A stretch of 64,000 nt of DNA, taken from contig PENC01000009.1 in the NCBI GenBank assembly GCA_003674045.1, positions 1 to 64,000 on the forward strand. The letters run 5' to 3'. A program made the translations under genes and the position numbers. Below, piece by piece: positions 23,221 through 31,898 of the stretch. Each line of letters opens with the position of its first letter. Position 1 is the first letter of the stretch. Source of the stretch: Streptomyces griseocarneus (GTDB taxonomy: Bacteria; Actinomycetota; Actinomycetes; Streptomycetales; Streptomycetaceae). A model generated the notes under the pieces. It worked only from the letters and a program-made list of their open reading frames with translations. It made no database searches and had not been told where the DNA came from.

Positions 23221-24219
23221 TCAGCGCGGCAACAGTTGCCCCCTCCGCGAGAGCAGGAAGCGTTTGAACGCCGCCACCGGCGCCGTGTCAGGGTGACCTT
23301 CAAGCCACGCCACGCCGATCTCGCGTACGGCCCGCGGTGCCGTGACCGTCAGCTCGACGACGCCGGGTCGCGGGACGGCCGGCGGCGGCAGGAGGCCGAC
23401 GCCGAGCCCGGCGGCGACGAGGCCGCGGAGCGTCTCGGGGTCCTCACCCTGGAAGGCGATCTTCGGGGTGAAGCCGGCCTCCGCGCAGAGGGTGTCGGTG
23501 ATGCGCCGCAGCCCGTACCCGGGTTCGAGGGTCACGAAGAGCTCGGACGCCGCCTCGGCGAGCCGTACCCGTTTGCGTGTGGCAAGCGGGTGGTCGTCGG
23601 GCACGACGAGCCGGAGCTTCTGCTCGTCGAGGCGGCGGGCGACGAGGTCGGGCGCGTCCGGCACCGGCGAGGTCAGGCACAGGTCGAGGTCGCCGGAGCG
23701 CAGGCGTTCCAGCATGGCCTCGCCGTAGTTCTGGACGAGCTGGAAGCGGACGCGCGGCTGGTCGGCGCGGAAGGCGCGGATGAGCTCGGGCACGGTCTCG
23801 GAGCCGAGGGTGTGCAGGAAGCCGAAGGCGACCTTGCCGCCGCTGGGGTCGGCGTCGGCCCGTACGGACTCGGCGGCCCGGTCGACCTCGGCGAGGGCCC
23901 GTTCGACGGAGGCGAGGAAGGCCCGGCCCCCGGCCGTGAGGGAGAGCGTGCGGCCGTGGCGGGCGAAGAGGGCGACGCCCAGGTCCGCCTCCAGGCGCGC
24001 CATGGAGCGGCTGAGCGTGGACTGCGGCATCGCCAACTGGTGCGCCGCGCGGGTGACGTGCTCGTGCCGGGCGACGGCCACGAACTGCGCGAGGCGCGGG
24101 GTGAGGGTGGCCGCCCAGGAGTCCGCCTCGATGTCGAGGACCTCGGGCTTGGACTTGGGCTTGGACTTTGCGGCCGTTACCGGGGCGACCGTTATCGGGC
24201 TGTCAAAATCCCGCGTCAC
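23221..24219 (-). CDS. LysR family transcriptional regulator
   Basis: The N-terminal winged helix (LTPRLAQFVAVARHEHVTRA, then QLAMPQSTLSRSMARLEADL) precedes a periplasmic-binding-protein-like effector domain (FGFLHTLGSETVPELIRAFR, GLGVGLLPPP). It is divergent from an MFS exporter and probably controls it. The start is uncertain: GTG 24219 gives 332 residues and lies downstream of a CATAAT box, while ATGs at 24300 and 24309 would overlap the MFS promoter. A Lys/Ser/Pro-rich stretch (AKSKPKSKPE) precedes the helix-turn-helix. Confidence 0.85.
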   Translation of the reverse strand: MTRDFDSPITVAPVTAAKSKPKSKPEVLDIEADSWAATLTPRLAQFVAVARHEHVTRAAHQLAMPQSTLSRSMARLEADLGVALFARHGRTLSLTAGGRAFLASVERALAEVDRAAESVRADADPSGGKVAFGFLHTLGSETVPELIRAFRADQPRVRFQLVQNYGEAMLERLRSGDLDLCLTSPVPDAPDLVARRLDEQKLRLVVPDDHPLATRKRVRLAEAASELFVTLEPGYGLRRITDTLCAEAGFTPKIAFQGEDPETLRGLVAAGLGVGLLPPPAVPRPGVVELTVTAPRAVREIGVAWLEGHPDTAPVAAFKRFLLSRRGQLLPR

Positions 24220-24299
24220 GGTTTCATTGCCGATCGGTGACAGAGAGGGCCCTGAGCTGCGTTCATGCTCCACAGGATCGATTATGGCGATTTTGTGCA

Positions 24300-24329
24300 T
24301 TGGACGCATGAGCGAGACGTGCCTACGGT
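24300..24329 (+). promoter_or_regulatory. Leaderless promoter of the MFS gene
   Basis: TTGGAC (24300-24305), 18-bp spacer, TACGGT (24324-24329), then 6 nt to ATG 24336. Within reach of a LysR site, but no clear T-N11-A repeat was assigned. Confidence 0.55.
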
Positions 24330-24335
24330 CGAGAC

Positions 24336-25631
24336 ATGCCTCCCGCTGATACCGGGGCATCCGTCGTCGCCGTGCGTTCGGGTGCCTCTCCCCTGTCGTC
24401 CCTTCCTTCCTCCGACGATGACCAGAAGCTGGTGCCCGGCGGGCCCGGCTACCGCAGGACGAGCCTCGCGCTCTTCGCCGCGGGTGTGGCCACCTTCGCC
24501 CTTCTCTACTCGACGCAGGCGCTCCTTCCCGCGATCTCCGACGACCTCGGTGTGACGCCGGACCAGGCGAGCTGGACCGTCTCCGCCGCGACCGGCGGAC
24601 TCGCCGTCGCCGTCGTCCCGTTGAGCGCCCTGTCCGAGCGCTACGGACGGCGCACCATGATGACGGCCTCCCTGTGTGTGGCCGCGGTGCTGTCCCTGCT
24701 GGTGCCGTTCGCCCCGAGCCTGGGCTGGCTTGTGGGGCTGCGCGCCGTGCAGGGTGCCGCGCTGGCGGGGCTGCCCGCCTCGGCGATGGCGTACCTCGCG
24801 GAGGAGGTGAGCGCCAGGGCGCTGATCGGCGCGATCGGTCTGTTCGTGGCGGGCAACAGCCTGGGCGGCATGTCCGGCCGCATCGTCGCGGGCTGGGCGG
24901 CGCAGGTCGGGGGCTGGCGGACCGGTCTCGCCGCGGTGGGCGTCATGGCGGTGCTCTGCACGGTGGCGTTCCGGGCGCTGATCCCGAAGGCGCGGCACTT
25001 TACGCCGGCCGCCGTGTCACCGCGGGCCCTGGCCCGTACGGTCGGCGGACATCTGTCCGATCCGCTGCTGCGGCGGCTGTACGCGATCGGCGCGCTCTTC
25101 ATGACCGTCTTCGGCGCGGTCTACACGGTGATCGGCTACCGGCTGGCAGAGGCCCCGTTCTCGCTGCCGCAGGGCGTCGTGGGCTCGATCTTCCTGGTCT
25201 ACCTGGTCGGTACGGTCTCGTCGGCCGCGGCCGGGAAGCTGGTCGGCAGGCTGGGACGGCGTGGGGCGCTGTACCTGGCGATGGGCACGACGACGCTGGG
25301 CCTGCTGCTGTCGCTGACGGACTCGCTGGTCGTGGTGCTGGCGGGGCTGGTGCTGATCACGGCGGGCTTCTTCGCGGGCCACGCGGTGGCGTCCTCCTCG
25401 GTCAGCCGCACCGCGAAGACGGGCCGCGCCCAGGCGTCCGCGCTCTACCAGACGGCGTACTACCTGGGCAGCTCGCTGGGCGGCACGCTGGGCGCGATGG
25501 CCTTCCGCAGCGCGGGCTGGGACGGCACGGTGGTGCTGGGCCTGGCCGCGATGGTGGCGGCGGGCTCGATCACCCTCTACGCGACCCGCCAGGCCCTGGT
25601 GGCGCGCCGGACCGCCGCGCGCCGCGCCTGA
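24336..25631 (+). CDS. Major facilitator superfamily transporter
   Basis: 431 residues with about 12 hydrophobic helices. The family loop between helices 2 and 3 is LSERYGRRTMM, and the second half has a related turn GKLVGRLGRRGAL. The N-terminal half starts TSLALFAAGVATFALLYSTQ. It resembles the YnfM/AraJ-like exporter group regulated by neighbouring LysR genes. The cargo is unknown. It ends at a strong bidirectional terminator. Confidence 0.88.
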   Translation: MPPADTGASVVAVRSGASPLSSLPSSDDDQKLVPGGPGYRRTSLALFAAGVATFALLYSTQALLPAISDDLGVTPDQASWTVSAATGGLAVAVVPLSALSERYGRRTMMTASLCVAAVLSLLVPFAPSLGWLVGLRAVQGAALAGLPASAMAYLAEEVSARALIGAIGLFVAGNSLGGMSGRIVAGWAAQVGGWRTGLAAVGVMAVLCTVAFRALIPKARHFTPAAVSPRALARTVGGHLSDPLLRRLYAIGALFMTVFGAVYTVIGYRLAEAPFSLPQGVVGSIFLVYLVGTVSSAAAGKLVGRLGRRGALYLAMGTTTLGLLLSLTDSLVVVLAGLVLITAGFFAGHAVASSSVSRTAKTGRAQASALYQTAYYLGSSLGGTLGAMAFRSAGWDGTVVLGLAAMVAAGSITLYATRQALVARRTAARRA

Positions 25632-25672
25632 CCCGTAGCCCGGGCGCCGCTCGAAAAGCACCACAAGAAGCC

Positions 25673-25717
25673 CGAAGGGGCCGTCCCACCACCTGTCCTG
25701 GTGGGGCGGCCCCTTCG
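25673..25717. terminator. Bidirectional terminator between MFS gene and deoA
   Basis: 19-bp stem (25673-25691 with 25699-25717) with a single G-T wobble and a 7-nt loop, between convergent genes. Confidence 0.9.
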
Positions 25718-25774
25718 TCGTACCCCCGCGCGCGGCTGCGTCGTACGCGGGGGGGGGCGGTCGCGACGCGAAGG

Positions 25775-27052
25775 TCAGGCGATGCGGTCGAGCACGATCG
25801 GCTTCGGCGTGAAGCCGGTGCCCTCGGGGGAGATCTCGACGCCACCCTCCAGCGCGGCCAGGGCGTAGTCGAATTTCTCCGGGGTGTCGGTGTGCAGGGT
25901 CAGCAGCGGCTGGCCCGCGGTCACCTTGTCGCCCGGCTTGGCGTGCATCTCGATGCCCGCGCCCGCCTGGACCGCGTCCTCCTTGCGGGCGCGGCCCGCG
26001 CCGAGGCGCCAGGCGGAGACGCCGACGGCGTAGGCGTCGAGGGCGGTGAGGACACCGCTCGCGGAGGCGGTGACGACATGCTGCTCGCGGGCGACCGGGA
26101 GGGCCGCGTCCGGGTCGCCGCCCTGGGCCTGGATCATGCGGCGCCAGTGGTCCATCGCGGAACCGTCCTTGAGCGCCTTGGCCGGGTCGGCGTCCTTGAT
26201 GCCGGCCGCGTCGAGCATCTCGCGCGCCAGGGCGACGGTCAGCTCGACGACGTCGGCGGGGCCGCCGCCGGCGAGGACCTCGACGGACTCGCGAACCTCC
26301 AGGGCGTTGCCCGCGGTGAGGCCGAGCGGGGTGGACATGTCCGTCAGGAGGGCCACGGTCTTCACGCCGTGGTCCGTGCCGAGGCCGACCATCGTGGAGG
26401 CGAGCTCGCGGGCGTCGTCGATGTTCTTCATGAACGCGCCGGAGCCGACCTTGACGTCGAGGACGAGCGAGCCCGTGCCCTCGGCGATCTTCTTGGACAT
26501 GATGGAGGAGGCGATCAGCGGGATGGCCTCGACCGTGCCGGTGACGTCGCGCAGCGCGTAGAGCTTCTTGTCGGCCGGGGCGAGGCCGTCGCCCGCGGCG
26601 CAGATGACGGAGCCGACGTCCCGCAGGACCTGCATCATCTCGTCGTTCGACAGCAGCGCGCGCCAGCCGGGGATGGACTCCAGCTTGTCGAGGGTGCCGC
26701 CGGTGTGCCCGAGGCCACGGCCGGAGAGCTGCGGGACGGCCGCGCCGCACGCGGCGACGAGCGGGGCCAGCGGCAGGGTGATCTTGTCGCCGACACCGCC
26801 GGTGGAGTGCTTGTCGGAGGTCGGCATCGGGAGCGAGGAGAAGTCCATCCGCTCGCCGGACTTGATCATCGCGGCGGTCCAGCGGGCGATCTCGGCCCGG
26901 TCCATGCCGTTGAGCAGGATGGCCATGGCGAGCGAGGACATCTGCTCGTCGGCGACCTCGCCGCGGGTGTACGCGTCGATGATCCAGTCGATCTGCTCGT
27001 CGGTGAGACGACCGCGGTCGCGCTTGGTGCGGATTACGGAAATGGCGTCCAT
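25775..27052 (-). CDS. deoA: Thymidine (pyrimidine-nucleoside) phosphorylase
   Basis: 425 residues. Phosphorolysis of thymidine or uridine to base and (deoxy)ribose-1-phosphate. Motifs: DKHSTGGVGDKITLPL (phosphate site), SGRGLGHTGGTLDKLE (family signature), DVKVGSGAFMK and a C-terminal domain with TAGQPLLTLHTD. ATG 27052 is chosen because AAGGAAAA lies upstream; a longer in-frame start at 27121 would run into the intercistronic hairpin. Last gene of the transporter-cdd-deoA unit; its sugar phosphate product feeds the mutase and DeoC. Confidence 0.94.
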   Translation of the reverse strand: MDAISVIRTKRDRGRLTDEQIDWIIDAYTRGEVADEQMSSLAMAILLNGMDRAEIARWTAAMIKSGERMDFSSLPMPTSDKHSTGGVGDKITLPLAPLVAACGAAVPQLSGRGLGHTGGTLDKLESIPGWRALLSNDEMMQVLRDVGSVICAAGDGLAPADKKLYALRDVTGTVEAIPLIASSIMSKKIAEGTGSLVLDVKVGSGAFMKNIDDARELASTMVGLGTDHGVKTVALLTDMSTPLGLTAGNALEVRESVEVLAGGGPADVVELTVALAREMLDAAGIKDADPAKALKDGSAMDHWRRMIQAQGGDPDAALPVAREQHVVTASASGVLTALDAYAVGVSAWRLGAGRARKEDAVQAGAGIEMHAKPGDKVTAGQPLLTLHTDTPEKFDYALAALEGGVEISPEGTGFTPKPIVLDRIA

Positions 27053-27115
27053 CAGCAGATTTTCCTTAAGTTCGTGCGTCCTGGCGGCTTCCCGGGTGCG
27101 ATGCCGGAAAGTGAC

Positions 27116-27149
27116 CCGCACCGCGCATGAGCAGTCATACGCGGTGCGG
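27116..27149 (-). promoter_or_regulatory. Intercistronic hairpin between cdd and deoA
   Basis: Perfect 10-bp stem CCGCACCGCG / CGCGGTGCGG with an additional inner ATGA/TCAT pairing. Located in the 112-bp gap between the cdd stop and the deoA start; it may attenuate, process or stabilise the mRNA. Confidence 0.55.
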
Positions 27150-27164
27150 CGCTTAAGGACATCC

Positions 27165-27560
27165 TCAGCGATTCAGGTCGGCAGGGCCAAACGCATCGGG
27201 CAGCAGGTCGGACAGCGGGCGGATGCCGGTGGTGGTGTCCACCGCCAGTTCCGGGCCGCCGTGCTCCCACAGCAGCTGGCGGCAGCGGCCGCACGGCATC
27301 AGCACATTGCCCTTGCGGTCGCAACAGGTGAAGGCCACCAGCCGTCCGCCGCCGGAGGAGAACAGGTCGGAGATCAGCCCGCACTCGGCGCACAGGGCGA
27401 CGCCGTACGCGGCGTTCTCCACATTGCAGCCGGTGACGGTGCGTCCGTCGTCCACGAGGGCCGCGGCGCCGACGGGAAAGTCGGAGTACGGGGCGTAGGC
27501 CCGGGACATCGCGTCCCGGGCCTGCGTCCGGAGGTACTCCCAGTCGAAGGGAGTGCTCAC
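27165..27560 (-). CDS. cdd: Cytidine deaminase
   Basis: 131 residues. Deaminates (deoxy)cytidine to (deoxy)uridine, the substrate of the neighbouring phosphorylase. Zinc-site motifs are present: NVENAAYG, CAECGLI (Cys plus catalytic Glu) and PCGRCRQLLWE. The GTG start overlaps the stop of the upstream permease by 4 bp (GTGA), indicating translational coupling. Confidence 0.95.
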   Translation of the reverse strand: MSTPFDWEYLRTQARDAMSRAYAPYSDFPVGAAALVDDGRTVTGCNVENAAYGVALCAECGLISDLFSSGGGRLVAFTCCDRKGNVLMPCGRCRQLLWEHGGPELAVDTTTGIRPLSDLLPDAFGPADLNR

Positions 27561-28843
27561 TTGCCCTGCCCCTTCCGGTAGGGCTTGCCGTTCGCCTTCG
27601 GCATGCGCAGGCGCTGTGCCGAGAAGGACAGCACCAGCAGCGTCGCGACGTACGGGGTGGCGTCGACGAACTCGCCCGGCACCGCCTTGGTGAGCGCGTA
27701 CCAGAGGACGAGCGCGGCGGCGAGGGCGCCGGAGACGATCGCGACCCGGGGCTTGCCCATCTTGTAGCGCCAGGCGGCGAGGCCGACCAGCAACACGGCG
27801 ACGAGCAGCAGCAGCGCGTGGACGGTCGAGCCGCCGGAGCGCAGCTGGAGGCTGTCCATGAAGCCGAACAGGCCCGCGCTCATCGCGACGCCGGCCGGCC
27901 GCCAGTTGCCGGAGATCATGGTCGCGAGACCGATGTAGCCGCGGCCGCCGGTCTGGCCGTCGGAGTACATGTGCGTGCCGATGGCGAGGAACGCGCCGCC
28001 GAGGCCCGCGAGGGCACCGGAGACGATCACGGCCGCGTACTTGTACGTGTAGACGTTGACGCCGAGGGACTCGGCGGCGACCGGGCTCTCGCCGCAGGAG
28101 CGCAGGCGCAGGCCGAAGCCCGAGCGCCACAGCACGAAGAAGGTGCCGACGAAGAGCAGCACGGCGACGATCGTCAGCCAGGACACGTCGGTGACCAGGC
28201 CGTCGACGATGCCCGCGAGGTCCGAGACGAAGAACCAGTGGTGCTTCTCGACGCTGTTCAGCCAGTCGGACAGGCCCGGGATGGAGAAGTTGGGCATGTT
28301 CGCCATGACCGGCGACTGCTTGTCGTTGCCGCCCGCCTGCTGGGCGGCGCTGCCCTCCGCGCCGAAGGCCATCTTGGCGAGGTACTGCGTGACACCGAGC
28401 GCCAGGATGTTGATGGCGACACCGGAGATGATGTGGTCGGCGCCGAAGGTGACGGTCGCGACGGCGTGCACGAGGCCGCCGAGCGCGCCGCCGAGGACAC
28501 CGGCGAGGGCCGCGATCCAGGGGCCGTGCTGCCAGCCCATCCAGCCGGCGCAGAAGGTGCCGAGCATCATCATGCCTTCGAGGCCGATGTTGACGACGCC
28601 CGCGCGCTCGGCCCACAGGCCGCCGAGACCGGCGAGGCCGATCGGCACGGCCGCGGCGAGCGCGCCGCTGAACTGGCCCGAGGAGGTCAGGTCGTTGGCA
28701 CTGGTGATCGCACGCAGCGCGGAGAGCAGCAGGAGTGCCGCCGCGATGCCCAGCAGGACGACGGGGGTGGTGATCCTCCGGCCGCCGGGCTTGTTGTTGC
28801 CGCTCAGCGCGTTGCTGACAGCGGCGGTGAAGGTCGTGCTCAC
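27557..28843 (-). CDS. Nucleoside ABC transporter permease (second)
   Basis: 428 residues, BPD_transp_2 family. Ten or so hydrophobic helices and the family segment AGVVNIGLEGMMMLGTFCAG. About 35 polar residues with Ser-Ala-Gln-Gln sit in an external loop. GTG start overlaps the stop of the first permease by 4 bp. With the BMP lipoprotein and ATPase it forms an RnsABCD/BmpDEF-type nucleoside importer. Confidence 0.9.
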   Translation of the reverse strand: MSTTFTAAVSNALSGNNKPGGRRITTPVVLLGIAAALLLLSALRAITSANDLTSSGQFSGALAAAVPIGLAGLGGLWAERAGVVNIGLEGMMMLGTFCAGWMGWQHGPWIAALAGVLGGALGGLVHAVATVTFGADHIISGVAINILALGVTQYLAKMAFGAEGSAAQQAGGNDKQSPVMANMPNFSIPGLSDWLNSVEKHHWFFVSDLAGIVDGLVTDVSWLTIVAVLLFVGTFFVLWRSGFGLRLRSCGESPVAAESLGVNVYTYKYAAVIVSGALAGLGGAFLAIGTHMYSDGQTGGRGYIGLATMISGNWRPAGVAMSAGLFGFMDSLQLRSGGSTVHALLLLVAVLLVGLAAWRYKMGKPRVAIVSGALAAALVLWYALTKAVPGEFVDATPYVATLLVLSFSAQRLRMPKANGKPYRKGQGK

Positions 28844-29955
28844 GCGGACACCTCCGCCTTGTCGCTCTTGCGGGCCTGGGCGGCGAGCTCCTCGCCGACC
28901 TTCCGCTGCTGGGTCTTCAGGCCGTAGCGGCGCACGACCTCGTAGGCGATGACGACGCAGAGGACGATGACGCCCTGGACCACGCCGACGATCTCCTGGG
29001 CGTATCCCTCGAACTCCAGCTGGGTGCTGGTGCGGTCCAGGAAGCCCCAGAGGAGGGCGCTGAGGGCCATGCCGATGGGGTGGTTGCGGCCGAGGAGCGC
29101 GATGGCGATACCGGTGAAGCCGATACCGGCGGGGAAGTCGGTGCCGTAGTTGTACGAGACGCCGAGCAGGGTCGGCATACCGACGAGGCCCGCGGTGGCG
29201 CCGGAGATCACCATCGAGGTGATCACCATGCGCTTGACGTTGACGCCGCTGGCCTGGGCCGCGGACTCGGACAGGCCCACCGTGCGCAGGTCGAAGCCGA
29301 AGCGCGTGCGGTTCAGGACGAACCAGTAGACGACGCCGACGAGGGCCGCGATCACCACGAAGCCGTAGACCGGCTTGGGCTGCGTCGGGAACTCGAAGAA
29401 GTGGGCGGAGTCCGGCAGGAAGGGCGTGTGGATCATGTTGCCCTCCTTCTTGGCGAGCCGCCCGTCCTGGAGGAAGTAGCCGATGACCGTGCCCGCGATG
29501 GCGTTGAGCATGATCGTGCTGATCACCTCGTTGACGCCGCGGGTCACCTTCAGCAGACCGGCGATGCCGGCCCAGATCGCACCGACGGCCATCGCCACGA
29601 TGATGATCACGGGGATCTGCACGATGCCCGGCATCGCCATGGCGCCGCCGACGACCGCGGCGAAGAACGCCGCGATGCGGTACTGGCCGTCCACACCGAT
29701 GTTGAAGAGGTTCATCCGGAAGCCGATGGCGACGGCCACCGCGGACAGGTAGTACGGGACCGCCTTGTTGATGATCCAGACCTGGGAGTCGCTCTTCGAC
29801 CCGTAGTCGACCATCACCTGATAGGCGTGGAAGGGATCCTTGCCGGTCGCCCCGATGATCACCGACGTGATGGCCACGGCCGCCACGATGGCCAGCAGCG
29901 GCGCGGCGAGTCCCAGGACGAGCTTGTCCCGGTCGACCTTCTTCGTGATGCTCAC
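28840..29955 (-). CDS. Nucleoside ABC transporter permease (first)
   Basis: 371 residues, BPD_transp_2 family. Helices begin with VLGLAAPLLAIVAAVAITSV, and the family motif is MNLFNIGVDGQYRIAAF. The C-terminal tail is charged and cytoplasmic (KTQQRKVGEELAAQARKSDK). GTG start overlaps the ATPase stop by 4 bp. Pairs with the other permease to form the membrane channel. Confidence 0.9.
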   Translation of the reverse strand: MSITKKVDRDKLVLGLAAPLLAIVAAVAITSVIIGATGKDPFHAYQVMVDYGSKSDSQVWIINKAVPYYLSAVAVAIGFRMNLFNIGVDGQYRIAAFFAAVVGGAMAMPGIVQIPVIIIVAMAVGAIWAGIAGLLKVTRGVNEVISTIMLNAIAGTVIGYFLQDGRLAKKEGNMIHTPFLPDSAHFFEFPTQPKPVYGFVVIAALVGVVYWFVLNRTRFGFDLRTVGLSESAAQASGVNVKRMVITSMVISGATAGLVGMPTLLGVSYNYGTDFPAGIGFTGIAIALLGRNHPIGMALSALLWGFLDRTSTQLEFEGYAQEIVGVVQGVIVLCVVIAYEVVRRYGLKTQQRKVGEELAAQARKSDKAEVSA

Positions 29956-31586
29956 TTGCCGTCGCCCCCTTCCTCTTCCTCGCGCGCGTCCGCCGACGCG
30001 TCGTCGTCCTGCGTTGCTTCCTGCGCTGCGTCCGGTGCCGCTTCCGGCGCTTCTTCCCGCGCGGTCTCCTCGTCGTGTTCGAGGTGGCCGCCGGTGGCAC
30101 CCGTCATGGCGGAGCCGAGCTCCTCCGGCGTGATGCTCGCGGGGTCGGCGTCGGCGACCAGACGGCCGCGGAACATCACCCGCAGGGTGTCGGAGAGCCC
30201 GATGAGCTCGTCCAGGTCGGCGGAGATCAGCAGCACCGCCAGGCCCTCGTGGCGCGCCGTGCGGATCTGGTCCCAGATCTGCGCCTGCGCGCCGACGTCC
30301 ACGCCCCGGGTGGGGTGCGCGGCGATGAGCAGCTTGGGGTTGTGGCTCATCTCGCGGCCGACGATCAGCTTCTGCTGGTTGCCGCCGGACAGGGAGGCCG
30401 AGGTGACCTCGATGCCGGGGGTGCGCACGTCGTACTCGCGGACGATGCGCTCGGTGTCGGCGCGGGCGGCCTTGATGTCGAGGAGCGCGCCCTTGCTGTT
30501 GGGCTTCTCGGTGACGTGACCGAGGATGCGGTTCTCCCACAGCGGGGCTTCCAGCAGCAGGCCGTGGCGGTGGCGGTCCTCGGGGATGTAGCCGATGCCG
30601 TCCTCGCGCCGCTTGCGCGTGGGCACGTGGCTGATGTCGGTGCCGTCGAGGGTGACGGTACCGCCGTCGGGGTCGCGCATGCCCATGACGGCCTCGACCA
30701 GTTCGGCCTGGCCGTTGCCCTCCACACCGGCGATGCCGAGGACCTCACCCTTGTGGATGGTGAAGGAGATGCCGTCGAGCACGGCGCGCACGACGCCGTC
30801 GGGGTCGGTGGCCGACAGGTGCAGTCCGTCGACGGTGAGCATCGGCGTGTCGGTGACCGTGGACTCACGGGTCTCGGGCGAGGGCAGTTCCTCGCCGACC
30901 ATCAGCTCGGCCAGTTGCTTGGGCGTGGTCTCGCTGGGCACCGCGGTGCCGACGGTGGTGCCGCGGCGGATCACGGTGATGTCGTCGGCGACGGAGAGCA
31001 CCTCGCCGAGCTTGTGCGAGATGAAGATGACCGTCAGGCCCTCCGCCTTGAGCTCGCGCAGGTTGTCGAAAAGCGCGTCGACCTCCTGCGGCACGAGGAC
31101 GGCGGTCGGCTCGTCGAGGATCAGCGTGCGGGCGCCGCGGTAGAGGACCTTGAGGATCTCCACGCGCTGGCGGTCGGCGACACCGAGGTCCTCGACCAGG
31201 GCGTCCGGGCGGACGCCGAGCCCGTAGGCGTCGGAGATCTCCTTGATCTTCGCCTTGGCCTTGCCGCCGATGCCGTGCAGCTTCTCGGCGCCGAGGACGA
31301 CGTTCTCCAGCACGGTGAGGTTGTCGGCGAGCATGAAGTGCTGGTGCACCATGCCGATGCCGCGGGCGATCGCGTCGGCCGGGGTGTGCAGGGTGACCTG
31401 CTCCCCGTCGAGGGTGATGGTGCCCTCGTCCGGCTTCTGCATGCCGTAGAGGATCTTCATCAGGGTCGACTTGCCCGCGCCGTTCTCGCCGCAGAGGGCG
31501 TGGACGGTGCCGCGGCGGACCGTCAGGTGGATGTCGTGGTTGGCGACGACTCCGGGGAACCGCTTGGTGATACCCGCGAGTTCCAC
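29952..31586 (-). CDS. Nucleoside ABC transporter ATP-binding protein (tandem ABC domains)
   Basis: About 544 residues with two ABC modules, as in sugar/nucleoside (RbsA-like) transporters. Module 1: Walker A GENGAGKST, Walker B TLILDEPTA, switch ISHKLGE; its signature is atypical, LGVADRQRVEI. Module 2: degenerate Walker A GVEGNGQAEL, signature LSGGNQQK, and AAHPTRGVD where Walker B Asp-Glu-Pro is changed. The last 50 residues are acidic (EEAPEAAPDAAQ, DAREEEEGGDGK). GTG 31586 lacks a ribosome site; a GAGGAGAG 6 nt before an in-frame ATC at 31628 suggests translation may start there instead. Confidence 0.92.
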   Translation of the reverse strand: MELAGITKRFPGVVANHDIHLTVRRGTVHALCGENGAGKSTLMKILYGMQKPDEGTITLDGEQVTLHTPADAIARGIGMVHQHFMLADNLTVLENVVLGAEKLHGIGGKAKAKIKEISDAYGLGVRPDALVEDLGVADRQRVEILKVLYRGARTLILDEPTAVLVPQEVDALFDNLRELKAEGLTVIFISHKLGEVLSVADDITVIRRGTTVGTAVPSETTPKQLAELMVGEELPSPETRESTVTDTPMLTVDGLHLSATDPDGVVRAVLDGISFTIHKGEVLGIAGVEGNGQAELVEAVMGMRDPDGGTVTLDGTDISHVPTRKRREDGIGYIPEDRHRHGLLLEAPLWENRILGHVTEKPNSKGALLDIKAARADTERIVREYDVRTPGIEVTSASLSGGNQQKLIVGREMSHNPKLLIAAHPTRGVDVGAQAQIWDQIRTARHEGLAVLLISADLDELIGLSDTLRVMFRGRLVADADPASITPEELGSAMTGATGGHLEHDEETAREEAPEAAPDAAQEATQDDDASADAREEEEGGDGK

Positions 31587-31736
31587 CGCCGACGCGGTGG
31601 CTTCGCTGGATTCTGTGGACGCTTTGATGGCGCACTCTCCTCGGGGAAGGGAGCGGGAGGAACCGGGCCGGCCGTGCGGGGATCGGGCGGGCTCCGGAGG
31701 GAGGGCGGCGCCGACGCTACACGCGTCAACGGTTAG

Positions 31737-31748
31737 CTACGCGCGTAG
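31737..31748. promoter_or_regulatory. CTACGCGCGTAG operator upstream of the ABC transporter genes
   Basis: Perfect 12-bp palindrome about 110-150 bp upstream of the ATPase start, in the gap that follows the BMP gene terminators. It implies a second promoter for the ATPase-permease-cdd-deoA genes, controlled like pnp, deoC and add. Confidence 0.7.
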
Positions 31749-31816
31749 CGTTGGCCAGAGGCGTCCCGCCGGTCGACGGGACGCGCGGACCCGTCGGACG
31801 ACGGGAGGCACAGTCA

Positions 31817-31853
31817 GGCCCGGCAGCGGGGAGACCTTCCCCGCTGCCGGGCC
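31817..31853 (-). terminator. Terminator downstream of BMP lipoprotein gene
   Basis: Perfect 16-bp stem GGCCCGGCAGCGGGGA (31817-31832) with 31838-31853 and a 5-nt loop. It separates the abundant binding-protein mRNA from the transporter genes. Confidence 0.88.
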
Positions 31854-31854
31854 C

Positions 31855-31894
31855 GTGACCGGTCAGGACCGGTGCGGGCCGGTCCTGGGGTCAC
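31855..31894 (-). terminator. Second hairpin directly after BMP stop
   Basis: Nested inverted repeat: AGGACCGG/CCGGTCCT (31865-31872 with 31879-31886) inside GTGACC/GGTCAC (31855-31860 with 31889-31894). It forms tandem terminators with the previous hairpin. Confidence 0.7.
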
Positions 31895-31898
31895 GAGT

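Noticed and set aside
24674..27130. 818-residue + strand frame across the MFS gene and deoA
   Set aside because: Shadow of the MFS gene in another frame, then antisense to deoA; Gly/Arg-rich without motifs.
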